A stretch of 39,943 nucleotides of DNA from Planctomycetota bacterium (GCA_016195405.1 JACPZP010000004.1:1-39943), one strand, 5' to 3'; counted from the first letter of the stretch, positions 22,394-32,842 are shown. Notes: generated by a model not told the origin, from the sequence alone. Made by a program: numbers and translations.

Positions 22394-25105
22394 ATGCGAG
22401 CCTTCTTCAAGCGTCTGACGCTGGCCTTGTGTCTTTCCACGGCGGTCGCCGCGATCATGCCGGCGCATGCCCAAGAGCTAGGTCCAAACCTCTACCAGGG
22501 TTTACGATGGCGGATGATCGGGCCTCATCGCGGCGGCCGCACTGTGGGAGCGACCGGCGTGCCGGGGCAACCCAATGTCTTCTATATCGGCGTCAACAAC
22601 GGCGGGGTCTGGAGGACGAACGACTATGGCCGAACGTGGATTCCGATTTTCGACGACCAGCCGACCGGCTCCATCGGCGACGTCGCGGTCGCGCCGTCCG
22701 ATCCGAAGATCCTCTACGTCGGCACGGGCGAAGGCTTGCAACGGCCCGACCTTTCGACCGGCGACGGTGTCTACAAATCGATCGACGGCGGCAAGACTTG
22801 GAAGCATATGGGGCTAAGTGACGCGCAGCAGATTCCCGTCGTTCGCGTCGATCCTAAGGACGCCAACCGCGTATTTGTGGCGGTCCTGGGCCATCCCTAT
22901 GGCGCTAACAAGGAGCGCGGAATATTTCGGTCCAGCGACGGCGGTCAGACTTGGAAGAACGTTCTTTACAAAGACGAAGATACGGGCGGCATGGCGCTCG
23001 AATTCGACCCCAACGACTCGCGCATCATCTATGTGGCGCTTTGGTCGTCGCGCCTGGGACCATGGGAGAACGGCCACTGGCAGGGACCGGAGAGCGGCTT
23101 GTTCAAATCGATCGACGGCGGCGATACCTGGCGGCCCCTGACCAAAGGCCTTCCCACTGCCGAGGACAAGCTCGGCCGCATCGGCATCGCCGTATCCCGG
23201 AGCGAGCCCCAGCGCCTGTTCGCCATGGTTGACGCAGCCAAGCTCGGCGGCGTTTACGTTTCCGACGACGCGGGCGAAAACTGGCGCTGCGTCAACACGG
23301 ACCATCGTTTGTGGGGCCGCGGCTTCGATTTCGCCGAGGTCAAAATCGACCCCAAGAACAAGGATATTGTTTACGTCGCCAATACATCCCTTTATCGCTC
23401 CACGGACGCAGGCAAAACGTTCACCGCCATCAAAGGCGCGCCCGGCGGCGACGACTATCACACCATTTGGATCAATCCGGACAATCCACAAATCATTCTG
23501 CTCGCCACCGACCAAGGCGCAGTCATCACCGTAAACGGCGGCGAAACTTGGAGTTCGTGGTACAACCAGCCGACCGCCCAGTTCTATCACGTCATTGCCG
23601 ACAACCAATTCCCCTATTGGGTATACGGCGGCCAGCAGGAGAGCGGCTCGGCGGCGGTGTGTAGCCGGGGCAACGACGGTCAAATCACGTTCCGCGAATG
23701 GCAACCGGTGGGCGTCGAAGAATATGGCTATGTTGCGCCCGATCCGCTGAACCCGCATCTCATCTACGGCGGCAAGGTAACGCGGTTTGACAAGCGAACC
23801 GGCGACGTTGAAGATGTCGGTCCCAAAGAACTAGGGCGCAGAGGTAAGGGCAAATTCCGCGCGCTGCGGACGGCGCCGCTGTTGTTCTCGCCGGTGGACC
23901 CGCATGTCCTCTACTTCGCGGCCAACGTGCTCTTCAAGACATCCGACGGCGCCAAGACGTGGGAAATCATCAGTCCCGACCTTTCGCGCGAATCGCCGGA
24001 CGTGCCCGAGAGCATCGGCGTCTTTCGCACGCCGGAGATGGCGAAGCAGGCACGGCGCGGCGTGATCTATGCGGTCGCCCCTTCCTATAAGGACATCGAC
24101 ACGATTTGGGCCGGATCCGACGACGGCTTGATTCACGTCACGCGCGACGGGGGCAAGACTTGGCAAAACGTGACGCCGCCGGCGCTCTCCGCCTGGAGCA
24201 AAGTGTCGCAGTTGGACGCGGGCCGGCACGACAAGGACACCGTCTACGCCGCCGTTAGCCGCATTCGCCTCGACGATCAACGGCCGCACGTTTATCGCAC
24301 GCATGACGGCGGCAAGACTTGGATCGAGATTGTCAAAGGACTGCCCGACAACGCTCCGGTCAACGCTGTCCGCGAGGATCCGGTCCGCAAGGGGCTGCTC
24401 TTCGCGGGCACCGAGCGAGCGGTATTCGTGTCGTTCAATGATGGAGATGACTGGCACCCACTACGGCTCAATATGCCGGCCACTTCCATCCGCGATTTGG
24501 TGGTGCATCAAGGCGACATCGTCGTCGGCACGCATGGCCGATCGTTCTGGATTCTTGACGACATCTCGCCGCTCCGGCAGTTGACTGCGAAAACGGCGGC
24601 GGCCGAGGAGTATCTCTTCGAGCCAAGGCCGGCCTACCTCGTCAAGCGCAACGTCAACACGGACACGCCGCTGCCGCCCGAAGAGCCCGCGGGAAAGAAC
24701 CCGCCCGACGGCGCGATCATCTACTATCATCTCAAGTCGAATCCCGCTGGACCCGTGGTGCTAGAAATCCTGGATGCCGGCGGCAAGCTTGTGCGCCGCT
24801 TTGCCAGCACCGACGAGCCTGAGAAAGTGGATGAGAAGGCTCATCCGATACCGATGTATTGGGTTCGGCCGCCCCAGATTCTCTCGGCCGAAGCAGGGAT
24901 GCACCGCTGGGCCTGGGACCTGCACTACCCGCTCTCCAAGGAAGGCAAACGCTCGTTCCCGATCTCTGCGATCTACAAGGACACGCCAAGCGAGCCGATG
25001 GGACCCATGGCAGCGCCCGGCGAATACACGGTGAGGCTGTCCGTGAATGGCCGGACATCGACGCAGCCGCTGACGCTGAAGGCCGATCCCCGAGTAAAAA
25101 AATGA
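22394..25105 (+). CDS. Secreted Asp-box (BNR) multi-repeat protein, sortilin/VPS10-like propeller
   Basis: 903 residues with a signal peptide (about 1-27, ending PAHAQ). At least ten Asp-box motifs of the S/T-x-D-x-G-x-T-W type are visible (for example SIDGGKTW, SSDGGQTW, SDDAGENW, TRDGGKTW, THDGGKTW), arranged as large beta-propellers like the sortilin or exo-sialidase fold. The C-terminal part after GTHGRSFWILDDISPLRQL is another beta-rich domain. Sialidase active-site residues are not recognised, so it is more likely a binding or adaptor propeller than an enzyme. ATG 22394 is used because earlier codons translate the palindromic repeat. It is a likely envelope or periplasmic protein. Confidence 0.83.
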   Translation: MRAFFKRLTLALCLSTAVAAIMPAHAQELGPNLYQGLRWRMIGPHRGGRTVGATGVPGQPNVFYIGVNNGGVWRTNDYGRTWIPIFDDQPTGSIGDVAVAPSDPKILYVGTGEGLQRPDLSTGDGVYKSIDGGKTWKHMGLSDAQQIPVVRVDPKDANRVFVAVLGHPYGANKERGIFRSSDGGQTWKNVLYKDEDTGGMALEFDPNDSRIIYVALWSSRLGPWENGHWQGPESGLFKSIDGGDTWRPLTKGLPTAEDKLGRIGIAVSRSEPQRLFAMVDAAKLGGVYVSDDAGENWRCVNTDHRLWGRGFDFAEVKIDPKNKDIVYVANTSLYRSTDAGKTFTAIKGAPGGDDYHTIWINPDNPQIILLATDQGAVITVNGGETWSSWYNQPTAQFYHVIADNQFPYWVYGGQQESGSAAVCSRGNDGQITFREWQPVGVEEYGYVAPDPLNPHLIYGGKVTRFDKRTGDVEDVGPKELGRRGKGKFRALRTAPLLFSPVDPHVLYFAANVLFKTSDGAKTWEIISPDLSRESPDVPESIGVFRTPEMAKQARRGVIYAVAPSYKDIDTIWAGSDDGLIHVTRDGGKTWQNVTPPALSAWSKVSQLDAGRHDKDTVYAAVSRIRLDDQRPHVYRTHDGGKTWIEIVKGLPDNAPVNAVREDPVRKGLLFAGTERAVFVSFNDGDDWHPLRLNMPATSIRDLVVHQGDIVVGTHGRSFWILDDISPLRQLTAKTAAAEEYLFEPRPAYLVKRNVNTDTPLPPEEPAGKNPPDGAIIYYHLKSNPAGPVVLEILDAGGKLVRRFASTDEPEKVDEKAHPIPMYWVRPPQILSAEAGMHRWAWDLHYPLSKEGKRSFPISAIYKDTPSEPMGPMAAPGEYTVRLSVNGRTSTQPLTLKADPRVKK

Positions 25106-25262
25106 AGCGAGCGAGCGTCGAATTAAGAGATACTGATCCAATTTTGAGAGAAATTCTGCCTCAAACCGAGGAAGTTTTTGCTTGCGATAATTCGCCTTGA
25201 GAGCGACAATTAGCTCTTGCACATCGCCCGTTGCGATCCATTTCACAAGTTGGGGCGAGGAA

Positions 25263-26543
25263 ATGGCGTTTATTGCCCAATGCCTTTATTGCCAGAATAA
25301 GATGCAAGCTCCGGCCAGCGCCGCGGGGATGAGCGTTCGCTGCCCGAAATGTCAGAACTTCTTCACCGTTTTTCCGATGGAGCAATCCTCGGCGACGCAA
25401 GATGGGCGCTTTCGCGCCAAGCCGGAAACAGCGAAGGCAATCCCGCACCCGGCGCCAGTCTCCGTCGAAATCGCGCTGCCGGTTCCCGTGCCGTTGAAAG
25501 TACCGGCCAAAAGGCATTCCCAAGTGATTGGCCCAGCCAAGGCTCGTATCCCTGCCATTGCGCATGCGCCTGTCAACGAGGCGTCGACGAACGCGCCCGC
25601 CGCGGATCAAGAGGAATCTCCACTTGAACCGCCCGCGATTCTGATGTCCGCCGCCATCGAGGTCCGTGCGCCGACCATCATTTTCGCGGAGTCGGCGCTC
25701 GAGCAAAAACCGGCCGTTCCTTTGCTCAAGCGACCGGGCAGTATGACCGGCGTGGTCGCGCTCGTGCTTACCGGACTCGGGTTGGTGTGCGCCTCTTTCA
25801 CCCCGGTCGCATTGTTGACGGCTCCGCTCAGCGCGTGTGGCTTGCTCATCGGGCTTGCGGGCTGGGCGTCGCTCGTAGGCCAGCCTTCCCGCCGCACCGC
25901 GCGGGCGCTTCCCATCGCCGCCTCGGCGATCGGCGCCGTGGTCCTGTTCGTGGCCATGATCTTTCCAAGCGCTCTCGGTCCGACGTATGCTCTGGTGAAA
26001 CAAGGCGGCGGCTCGAGTGCCGGGTTGCTTAAATTCATTCCGATCGATCTCGCCAGTGGCACCGCAACGCCTCTGCAAGACCAAGGGTGGGCGAACGCCT
26101 CTTTAGCAGCCGTCCAGCAGGATCAAATTCGCGTCCAAATTCTGGCCGCCGAGTTCAAGACGATTGACGTCCGGCCGGAGAAGCCGGAAATCACCGGCAA
26201 GAAGTTCATGGTCGTGCAATTGCGGCTTCAGCAAGTCGGAGCGACGCGTGGATTGGAATACCACCATTGGGGCCCGCACAGTCCCTGGCCCGACAAGCCG
26301 GCGCCGATTCTGCTAGATGCGAAGGGAAAGCCCTACCGGCCGTTGACTTTTGCCGACGGGACGTTGATCCACGGACAGCAGATCAAGAAAGAACTGTATG
26401 CCTCGGCAACCCTGCCGGATTTCTTGGTGTTCGACGTTCCCGCCGCCAAGGGAGAATCCTATCGTCTCACCCTTCCCGCCTATGCTTGGGGCGGCAAGAG
26501 TGATTTCAAGTTCGCCCTTTCAGCCAATTTCATGAAACATTAA
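25263..26543 (+). CDS. Zinc-ribbon and membrane-segment protein (planctomycete type)
   Basis: 426 residues. The N terminus carries two CxxC pairs (CLYCQNKM and [10 protein letters not shown]), a zinc-ribbon like that of MJ0042-type proteins. A Pro/Ala linker then leads to about three hydrophobic segments (near [36 protein letters not shown] and [13 protein letters not shown]). The C-terminal domain after about residue 270 has a beta-rich look ([24 protein letters not shown]) and probably lies outside the cytoplasm. The function is unknown. A GAGG element precedes ATG 25263. It stands 13 bp ahead of the DUF1559 gene, so the two are probably cotranscribed. Confidence 0.7.
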   Translation: MAFIAQCLYCQNKMQAPASAAGMSVRCPKCQNFFTVFPMEQSSATQDGRFRAKPETAKAIPHPAPVSVEIALPVPVPLKVPAKRHSQVIGPAKARIPAIAHAPVNEASTNAPAADQEESPLEPPAILMSAAIEVRAPTIIFAESALEQKPAVPLLKRPGSMTGVVALVLTGLGLVCASFTPVALLTAPLSACGLLIGLAGWASLVGQPSRRTARALPIAASAIGAVVLFVAMIFPSALGPTYALVKQGGGSSAGLLKFIPIDLASGTATPLQDQGWANASLAAVQQDQIRVQILAAEFKTIDVRPEKPEITGKKFMVVQLRLQQVGATRGLEYHHWGPHSPWPDKPAPILLDAKGKPYRPLTFADGTLIHGQQIKKELYASATLPDFLVFDVPAAKGESYRLTLPAYAWGGKSDFKFALSANFMKH

Positions 26544-26556
26544 TTGGGAGGACGCC

Positions 26557-27441
26557 ATGCACAGCGCGCGTACGTCAGCGAAGCCGACGGGCATGCCGCG
26601 GGCGGGCTTTACCTTGATCGAATTGCTCGTGGTGATCGCCATCATCGCCATTCTGATCGGCTTGCTGCTGCCGGCCGTTCAGCAGGCCCGCGAGGCGGCC
26701 AGCCGTACGCAGTGCAGCAACAACCTCAAGCAGATGGGCCTGGCCATCCATCTTTACAACGACACTTTCAAACGGCTGCCGCCAAGCCGGATCAGCGACG
26801 AAGGCCCGTCTTGGGCCTGGCTGATTCTTCCCTATTTGGAACAAGACACCATGTACCGCCAATGGGAACAAGGCAAGCCTTGGTTCAGTTGTCCCAGTGA
26901 GGTGCGCCTGGCGACCGTCGGCGTTTTCTTCTGTCCCTCGCGGCGCAGTCCGGACGGCAGCGGCCAGAGTAACGAGTTCGTAAGCCCGCCCAACAACTGC
27001 CTGCTTTTTGACGGCTCCTTGGGCGCGCTTGGGGATTATGCGTGTTCGATCGGGCCGACGGGCGACGACCGAGCGCCGGCCGCCGGCGCCTTCCAGTATC
27101 ATGTGGGCCTGCGCACGGTCGAAATCGTCGATGGCCTCAGCAACACCATCTTCATTGGCGAAAAGCAGATTCCAAAGGGCTACTACGGCGATTGGCCTTG
27201 GGATTGCTCGATCTACGACGGCCACAATTACGTTTGCAACGCCCGCGGCGCCGGACCCGGTTATCCGCTGGCCGATTCCTGGTGGAGCCAGGATCTGGTT
27301 TTCGGCAGTATGCACCCGCATCTCGTGCAGTTCATGTTCGGCGACGGCAGCGTGAAATGGCTGTTCACGTCCATTAATCCAGTCACTCTGGGTCTCTTGT
27401 CGCACCGAGCGGACGGCCAAGTGATTCCGCCATATGAATGA
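26557..27441 (+). CDS. DUF1559 pseudopilin-like protein
   Basis: 294 residues. A type IV prepilin-like N terminus ([19 protein letters not shown], cleavage before the Phe) is followed by the DUF1559 domain, with [20 protein letters not shown] immediately after the helix. The [19 protein letters not shown] segment is the H-X9-DG type C-terminal signature. Such proteins are extremely numerous in planctomycetes and may form pseudopili or surface structures. Prepilin peptidase is expected to process it. GGGAGGA precedes the ATG. It is followed directly by the GNAT gene, whose ribosome binding site overlaps its stop. Confidence 0.93.
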   Translation: MHSARTSAKPTGMPRAGFTLIELLVVIAIIAILIGLLLPAVQQAREAASRTQCSNNLKQMGLAIHLYNDTFKRLPPSRISDEGPSWAWLILPYLEQDTMYRQWEQGKPWFSCPSEVRLATVGVFFCPSRRSPDGSGQSNEFVSPPNNCLLFDGSLGALGDYACSIGPTGDDRAPAAGAFQYHVGLRTVEIVDGLSNTIFIGEKQIPKGYYGDWPWDCSIYDGHNYVCNARGAGPGYPLADSWWSQDLVFGSMHPHLVQFMFGDGSVKWLFTSINPVTLGLLSHRADGQVIPPYE

Positions 27442-27447
27442 GGTCTT

Positions 27448-28224
27448 ATGGCGCGATTGACGGAGCGCGACTCGATCCGCACTATTCTCAACCAAGATCG
27501 GCCGTGGTCGGCGTATGCCTTGGGCGATCTCGCGCCGGGGTTTTTTGAGAAGTGCGTCTGGTTCGCCTCGGACGGAGGCGCCCTCTCTCTCGTCTACTTG
27601 AGCTTCCTGACTCCAGTCCTGATCGCGCTGGGCGACGATCGGGATTGGAGTGGCGTCTGGGAAGAGACAAAGGAGTTCCTAGGCCCCGGCCGCGAAATCT
27701 ATATCGGCGTCCGGCCTACCGTGATGGCGCACCTTCGCACGCATCACGCCATCCATCACGAAAAGCCGATGTTGCGCATGCGCCGAGAACCAAAAGATTT
27801 CAATGGCGGCGATGATTCTCGCGTTCTGCGCCTGAGTCGCGAGCACGAAGCCGCAGTTGCCCGCCTTTACGGGACCGGTGAGGCTGCGGGTGAATCGCCT
27901 GATTTCTACAGTCCTGAAATGCTTTCCGAAGGCGTGTTCTACGGCGCGTGGGAAGACGACGAGCTGGCCGCGGTCGCCGGCACGCATCTGGTTTACCTCG
28001 AAGAGAGCGTAGCAGCTCTGGGAAACATCTTCACGCGCAGCGATCGGCGCGGACGGGGACTGGGAACGCTGACCACGAGCGCGGTTCTCCGCCGGCTCGC
28101 GGACGACCGCCTTCAAACGGTGATCCTCAACGTCCACCAAGAGAACCATCCCGCACGGCACGTCTACGAGCGTTTGGGATTTCGTGTGCACTGTCCCTAC
28201 TTTGAAGCGGTCGTTAAGATCTGA
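27448..28224 (+). CDS. Two-domain GNAT family acetyltransferase
   Basis: 258 residues. The C-terminal half is a clear GNAT domain: LGNIFTRSDRRGRGLGTLTT with RGRGLG as the acetyl-CoA loop, and ENHPARHVYERLGFRVHCPY as the final motif. The N-terminal half resembles a second, degenerate GNAT-like domain, as in FR47-type two-domain acetyltransferases. The acceptor is unknown. GAGG overlapping the DUF1559 stop serves as ribosome binding site, so translation follows from the same transcript. The functional link to the pilin-like gene is unclear. Confidence 0.8.
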   Translation: MARLTERDSIRTILNQDRPWSAYALGDLAPGFFEKCVWFASDGGALSLVYLSFLTPVLIALGDDRDWSGVWEETKEFLGPGREIYIGVRPTVMAHLRTHHAIHHEKPMLRMRREPKDFNGGDDSRVLRLSREHEAAVARLYGTGEAAGESPDFYSPEMLSEGVFYGAWEDDELAAVAGTHLVYLEESVAALGNIFTRSDRRGRGLGTLTTSAVLRRLADDRLQTVILNVHQENHPARHVYERLGFRVHCPYFEAVVKI

Positions 28225-28335
28225 TCCCGCGGACTGGCGAGCGAATTAGGGCCGCAAAGTCGGGACAATCGCTAAAGTTCGCCGGACTTATTGCCGATCA
28301 TTTCTGATACGTCTCAAATCCGTCAAGGACACCTG

Positions 28336-29976
28336 ATGGCCCCATCTCTTCCTGTGTTTAGAATCCTCAGCGGCCTCGCGCTCGCAGCGTTCCTATTGGA
28401 TGGCCGCGCGGTGCACGCGCAGGTTCCAGCTTTCCCGATTTCTCCAGCAGGCCAGTCTCGCCAAACGGAGGAAACTGCGAATACGCTGCCACAGTCTCCG
28501 CGTCAACCGGCCGTCTTGGACGACGACGCGATCCGCAAATTCATCCGTGAGGAACTAAGGCGTGAGAATGGCGAGCGCTTGGCCACGGAGGCGAAGTCGG
28601 ACCCAGCCCTCTCGAAAAAGGCATCCGATTGGCTAGAGGTTGGGAAGGACTTTCAGCTCCAGGCGCGCTGGGACAATGGCTTCGTCGCCGAAACCAAAGA
28701 CCAGGCGTTTCGGCTCCATATTGGCGGCCGGCTCGAGTTTGACAACACTTGGTTCACTCAAAACGACAACATTCTGATCGGCAGCTCAGCCGGTCAGCGT
28801 CTCGACGACGGTACGCTGTTACGTCGGGCCCGCATGCGCGCCGACGGGGTGCTTTGGGAGTTCATCGATTTCGTCACCGAGGTCAACTTCGCCACCATTC
28901 AGGATGTGAGCAACGTCGACAACAGCCAGGTGCAAATCGGCAGCGTTGGTTTGACCGACTTCTACGCGGGATTTCACGACGTCCCGCTCGTCGGCAACGC
29001 GCGTTTCGGACACTTCAAAGCGCCGGTCGGCCTGGAACGCTACACCAGTTCAAACGACTGGTATTACATGGAGCGCTCATCGCTCTACGACGCGTTGCTG
29101 GGACCGAACAACTACCAAAACGGCATGCTCCTGTTCAACTCGTACTGGGATGATCGCGTCACGCTTGCCGGCTGCCTCGCCTGGCTGAGCAACGCCACGG
29201 TGCAATCGTTCGGCTTCGGCGGCTTCGAAACGGGACAATACGGCGTGAGCTGCCGGGCGACGGCGTTGCCGATTTATGAAAACGACGGCCGCTGCTTAGT
29301 GCACGTCGGCGTTGGCTATCAGCACCAGGCCATCTTCAACAACTCGTTTTCCGTCGCCAATCGGCCTTTGCTTCGCGCCGGCGCCGGCGGCAGCCAAACG
29401 CCGAACCTTCTCTTTACCGGAACTTTCTTCACGCCCAACGGCGCGGACATCGTCGATCTAGAATGGGCCATGGTCCACGGCCCCTTTTCGATGTCCGCCG
29501 AGTATGCCGTCGCGCGCGGAACGAATATCTTCGACAGTCTCAACGGCAACGTCTTCTCCGGTCCGCGCGGCAGCGTGACCTATCAGGCCGCCTACGTCGA
29601 AGCGGGCTGGTTCATCACGCCCGGCGACTATCGTCGCTACGACAAGAAGATCGGCGTCTGGGATCGGACGATTCCGCAGGAGAATGCGTTCCTAGCGCGA
29701 GGGAACGACGGTAGCCACTTTTGGGGCCACGGCGCGGTGCAACTTCTGGCGCGCTACACGTATCTCGACCTCGTGTCAGGCGACCCGGTGCTGACGCCGA
29801 CATCCGGAGGCGCCAGGGCCGGCCAACAGCAAGACGTCACCCTCGGAGTCAACTGGTACCTCAATCCGCAAGTCTTCGTCATGCTCAACTACGTCTGGAC
29901 GCACCTCAATTCGGTCGTGCCCGGCGCCAACGGCAATCTGCAAGGCATCGGCATGCGCCTACACATCGACTTTTAA
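28336..29976 (+). CDS. OprO/OprP-type outer membrane porin
   Basis: 546 residues with a signal peptide ending near RAVHAQ, then a periplasmic helical stretch (DDDAIRKFIREELRRENGE) before the barrel. The barrel region has the paired-strand pattern of phosphate/pyrophosphate-type porins: FRLHIGGRLEFDNTWF, LLRRARMRADGVLWEFIDF, ARFGHFKAPVGLERYTSS, and a terminal QGIGMRLHIDF strand ending in Phe. It would let anions or small solutes cross the outer membrane, and phosphate specificity is only suggested by family. ATG 28336 is chosen for the AAGGA upstream. It is followed by tandem 19-bp repeats. Confidence 0.85.
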   Translation: MAPSLPVFRILSGLALAAFLLDGRAVHAQVPAFPISPAGQSRQTEETANTLPQSPRQPAVLDDDAIRKFIREELRRENGERLATEAKSDPALSKKASDWLEVGKDFQLQARWDNGFVAETKDQAFRLHIGGRLEFDNTWFTQNDNILIGSSAGQRLDDGTLLRRARMRADGVLWEFIDFVTEVNFATIQDVSNVDNSQVQIGSVGLTDFYAGFHDVPLVGNARFGHFKAPVGLERYTSSNDWYYMERSSLYDALLGPNNYQNGMLLFNSYWDDRVTLAGCLAWLSNATVQSFGFGGFETGQYGVSCRATALPIYENDGRCLVHVGVGYQHQAIFNNSFSVANRPLLRAGAGGSQTPNLLFTGTFFTPNGADIVDLEWAMVHGPFSMSAEYAVARGTNIFDSLNGNVFSGPRGSVTYQAAYVEAGWFITPGDYRRYDKKIGVWDRTIPQENAFLARGNDGSHFWGHGAVQLLARYTYLDLVSGDPVLTPTSGGARAGQQQDVTLGVNWYLNPQVFVMLNYVWTHLNSVVPGANGNLQGIGMRLHIDF

Positions 29977-29979
29977 TGT

Positions 29980-30017
29980 CACGGCGAGCCGGAAGCATCA
30001 CGGCGAGCCGGAAGCAT
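29980..30017. repeat. Tandem 19-bp repeat after the porin gene
   Basis: CACGGCGAGCCGGAAGCAT is present twice head to tail (29980-29998, 29999-30017), just after the porin stop and before the transporter's end. A related but diverged run, CACGGCAAGCCGGCGAG, lies at 32791-32807 beyond the transporter's start. Confidence 0.75.
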
Positions 30018-30041
30018 CAGCGACCGGAGATGCGCTCAAGA

Positions 30042-32687
30042 CTAATCCGGCGCCGCCTCTTTCGGCACCGACGGCGCCGAGGCGAGTACGACCCGGCAAT
30101 GAGCGTGCTGCACGACATGGCTCATCCACGCGGCCAGCGGCATCTTGTCGCCGCTCGGCGTGTTCTCGCCCAACGGCACAATGATGAGGTCGAACTCCTT
30201 CTCCTTCGCCAGGCGGACGATCTCCGCCCCACGGTCGCCGTCCACGCTGAATACTTCCACCTTACGGCCTACCTGGCGGGATTGCTCCTGCACCATATGA
30301 AACGAGCCGGAAGCGTCGGGGCTCTTTTCTTTCGGTATGACCAAACCGAGGATGACCTCCGGATCGAGCATGGTGAGACAGGCCTGGAACAGGTCGATGT
30401 CGTCGGGCCGGGATTCGGAGATGAGTAAGACGCGATCGACGCCGACGCCGGCGGCGCGCAGCTCCGCCACCGATCTAGCCCGGCTTTCACCCAGCCGCGG
30501 GATGCGGTTGCCGCCGCCCAGGTCGAGGTGGACGTCGCGGTCCTTGCCGATGATGCGAACCGTCAGCGGCGTCGCCGTGCCGCCGTGCAGGTTGATCCAG
30601 TAGAAGGCGATCTGCTCGAACTGCTCGTCGGCGGAGTACTTGTTCGACGCGCCGACCACTAGTTCGTGTACTTGTAGGTCCATCGCGGTCCGCAAGAGCG
30701 CGTAGAGCGGATTATTGGTCGGCACGATAAGCGGCTTCACTTCCTTGCCGGCGCTCTCGGCTTTCTGCACCACGGCGGTCATCAGGTCCTGCTCGTAGGG
30801 ATCGAGAAAGTCCTTGTCGTAAGGATCGTCCCCCTGCGGCACCGCCTTGGCAGTCATGACCACGACATCGGTGATCTTCGGATCAGTGTCGGCAAGCGCC
30901 TTTTCCAGCATGACCAGGTTCTGCGTCGAGCGGATGGCGACGAGCTTTCGGTATGGCTTGCCGAGTCCGAGGCTCTTGACGTCGATCAGTTCTTCGGATT
31001 GCTGATTGAATTGCTCGAGGTGCTTGTGCTTTTTTCCTTTAAGCCGGCGATCGTGGACGATCTCAGAGATAAAGAAGATCGAGAAGAAGGTCGCGGTGAA
31101 GATGCCGCCGAACAGAGTCGCCACCGGCTTGGTGAACAGGTTGAGAAGGGCGGCGCTCAACAGCACCAAAAGGACAAGCAGAAGCCCGAACGGCACCTCG
31201 ACCGAGCCGAACTTGAAGTTGAGCGGGACCTTGTACTCGCGCCGCCGCGTGTCTTTGAAGCGCAAGACCACCATTGACAGGGCCTGGAATACAAAGCTCC
31301 AGACGACTCCAAACGCATATGCCTCGCCCAGGAGCAGCACGTCGCCCTGGCTGACGAGGATGATGGCAAGCTGCAATCCGACGATGAGCACGAGAACGCG
31401 ATACGTCGTGCCGTATCGCGCGTGCGGCCTCAAGAACCAGTCGGGCATGACGCCGTCCTCAGCCACGCGATTGAGGACGCCGTTGGAGCCGATGATCGCC
31501 GTGTTGACGGCGCCGGCCAAAATCAAAAAACCGACGACGACGACAAAAGCGTTGAGAGCAAGCTTGAGAAGTTCAGGCCCGACGACGTTCATGGCCAGGC
31601 CGCTGATCAAGTTGTCGGCGTATTCGGTCAGGCGCAGGTGCTCGGGAATGAGCAACACCGCGAGAAAGCTGATGCCCGCTGTGAATACGAGGCTGTAGAT
31701 GAACACGATGAAGGCGGCCTTGCGGAAGTTTTTGAGCTTGGGCGACTCGACTTCGCGGTACACCTGCGCAAGCGTTTCTTCGCCGCTCATGGCCAGGATG
31801 GAATGGCCGAACGCGATGAGGACGCCGAGCACGCCGAAAATACTGAGCCAATTCACGTTCGAAGGCGGACGAAGCGAATCACTCATGGAGTCGGCGAGGT
31901 TGCCGAGGGGATCGGGTTGTTCCTTCGGTTTTCCTGTGAACGGATCGATCGGAGATTCGGCTTCGGAACGCGGGCTAAGATCGGGCTTGAACGGCAATTG
32001 GTTCTTCGGACTGTCCGCTTTGCCGTCGTAGGTGGCAACTCCCTGAGTCGCTAGGGTAATGCCGCACCAGACGAGCATCACGACGACCATGATGGTGGTG
32101 GCGGCCATGATTTTCAATGCCCGATCACTCGATTCATGAATGCCGCGCAGGTTCAGTCGGAAGAAGTAAAGCGTGATTCCCAGGGCCACCGTAACCGCGC
32201 CCCAGTTCTTGATGGTGGCGCGCAGAGCCAGATCGGTCATCGCCCAATCTTTGTTGATGATCTGGACAGTGTCGAGCACCAGGCCAATGAGATAATGGCC
32301 CGCGGAAACGCCGCTGATCGGTCCGGTGAGAAGGTAGTCGAAGATCAAGGCGGAGACGGCGAGCTTGGCGGAGAATCGTCCCAGGGCCTCGCGGACCACG
32401 CGATAAACTCCGCCGCGGATAAAGAGCGAGCAACTCTCGATGTAGACGGACCGCACGGCATAGCTAAAGACCATGACGCCGAGGATGAACCATGGCGCCG
32501 CCGCGCCGATCGCTTGCTCGACGATGCCGCCGATGTAGTACGCGGTGCTGCCCAAGTCGCACAAGACGACGGCCGCCGTCCGCCAATACGAGATGAACGT
32601 GAACATCACGCTGCCGACGATGATCACGCGGGCGGCATTGCGAACGCCGTTCTTGGCAGGCGCCGGGACCGATCCCGAAGGGGTCAT
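30042..32687 (-). CDS. APC-superfamily permease fused to universal-stress domains
   Basis: 881 residues. About residues 15-545 form a multi-segment membrane part with APC landmarks: IIVGSVMFTFISYWRTAAV, the ALIFDYLLTGPISGVSAGH helix, LSIFGVLGVLIAFGHSILAMSGEE and GAVNTAIIGSNGVLNRVAEDGVMP. About residues 560-881 are soluble. They hold two universal-stress-protein-like units (KLVAIRS to ELVVGASNKYSADEQ, and RVLLISES to DLIIVPLGENTPSGDKMPL) with GxxxG-like nucleotide-binding loops. Fusions of an amino-acid or ion transporter with USP domains suggest nucleotide or stress control of transport. The substrate is unknown. ATG 32687 follows AAGGA. Confidence 0.82.
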   Translation of the reverse strand: MTPSGSVPAPAKNGVRNAARVIIVGSVMFTFISYWRTAAVVLCDLGSTAYYIGGIVEQAIGAAAPWFILGVMVFSYAVRSVYIESCSLFIRGGVYRVVREALGRFSAKLAVSALIFDYLLTGPISGVSAGHYLIGLVLDTVQIINKDWAMTDLALRATIKNWGAVTVALGITLYFFRLNLRGIHESSDRALKIMAATTIMVVVMLVWCGITLATQGVATYDGKADSPKNQLPFKPDLSPRSEAESPIDPFTGKPKEQPDPLGNLADSMSDSLRPPSNVNWLSIFGVLGVLIAFGHSILAMSGEETLAQVYREVESPKLKNFRKAAFIVFIYSLVFTAGISFLAVLLIPEHLRLTEYADNLISGLAMNVVGPELLKLALNAFVVVVGFLILAGAVNTAIIGSNGVLNRVAEDGVMPDWFLRPHARYGTTYRVLVLIVGLQLAIILVSQGDVLLLGEAYAFGVVWSFVFQALSMVVLRFKDTRRREYKVPLNFKFGSVEVPFGLLLVLLVLLSAALLNLFTKPVATLFGGIFTATFFSIFFISEIVHDRRLKGKKHKHLEQFNQQSEELIDVKSLGLGKPYRKLVAIRSTQNLVMLEKALADTDPKITDVVVMTAKAVPQGDDPYDKDFLDPYEQDLMTAVVQKAESAGKEVKPLIVPTNNPLYALLRTAMDLQVHELVVGASNKYSADEQFEQIAFYWINLHGGTATPLTVRIIGKDRDVHLDLGGGNRIPRLGESRARSVAELRAAGVGVDRVLLISESRPDDIDLFQACLTMLDPEVILGLVIPKEKSPDASGSFHMVQEQSRQVGRKVEVFSVDGDRGAEIVRLAKEKEFDLIIVPLGENTPSGDKMPLAAWMSHVVQHAHCRVVLASAPSVPKEAAPD

Positions 32688-32842
32688 GGTGATTCCTTCA
32701 CGCCAAAAGCTGTGTGAACAGGACCTGTGAGACCGGAAATTATCGCGCGCAAGACGAGAGTGCCCTTTCAATTGTGCCGCGACCCATGGTCACGGCAAGC
32801 CGGCGAGGTTAGCTGACGGGCTGGAGCTTGAAAGTGCTCTGG

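Noticed and set aside
22814..23758. A 314-codon minus-strand frame inside the BNR gene
   Set aside because: It lies fully within the Asp-box region of the plus-strand gene and shows no domain of its own.
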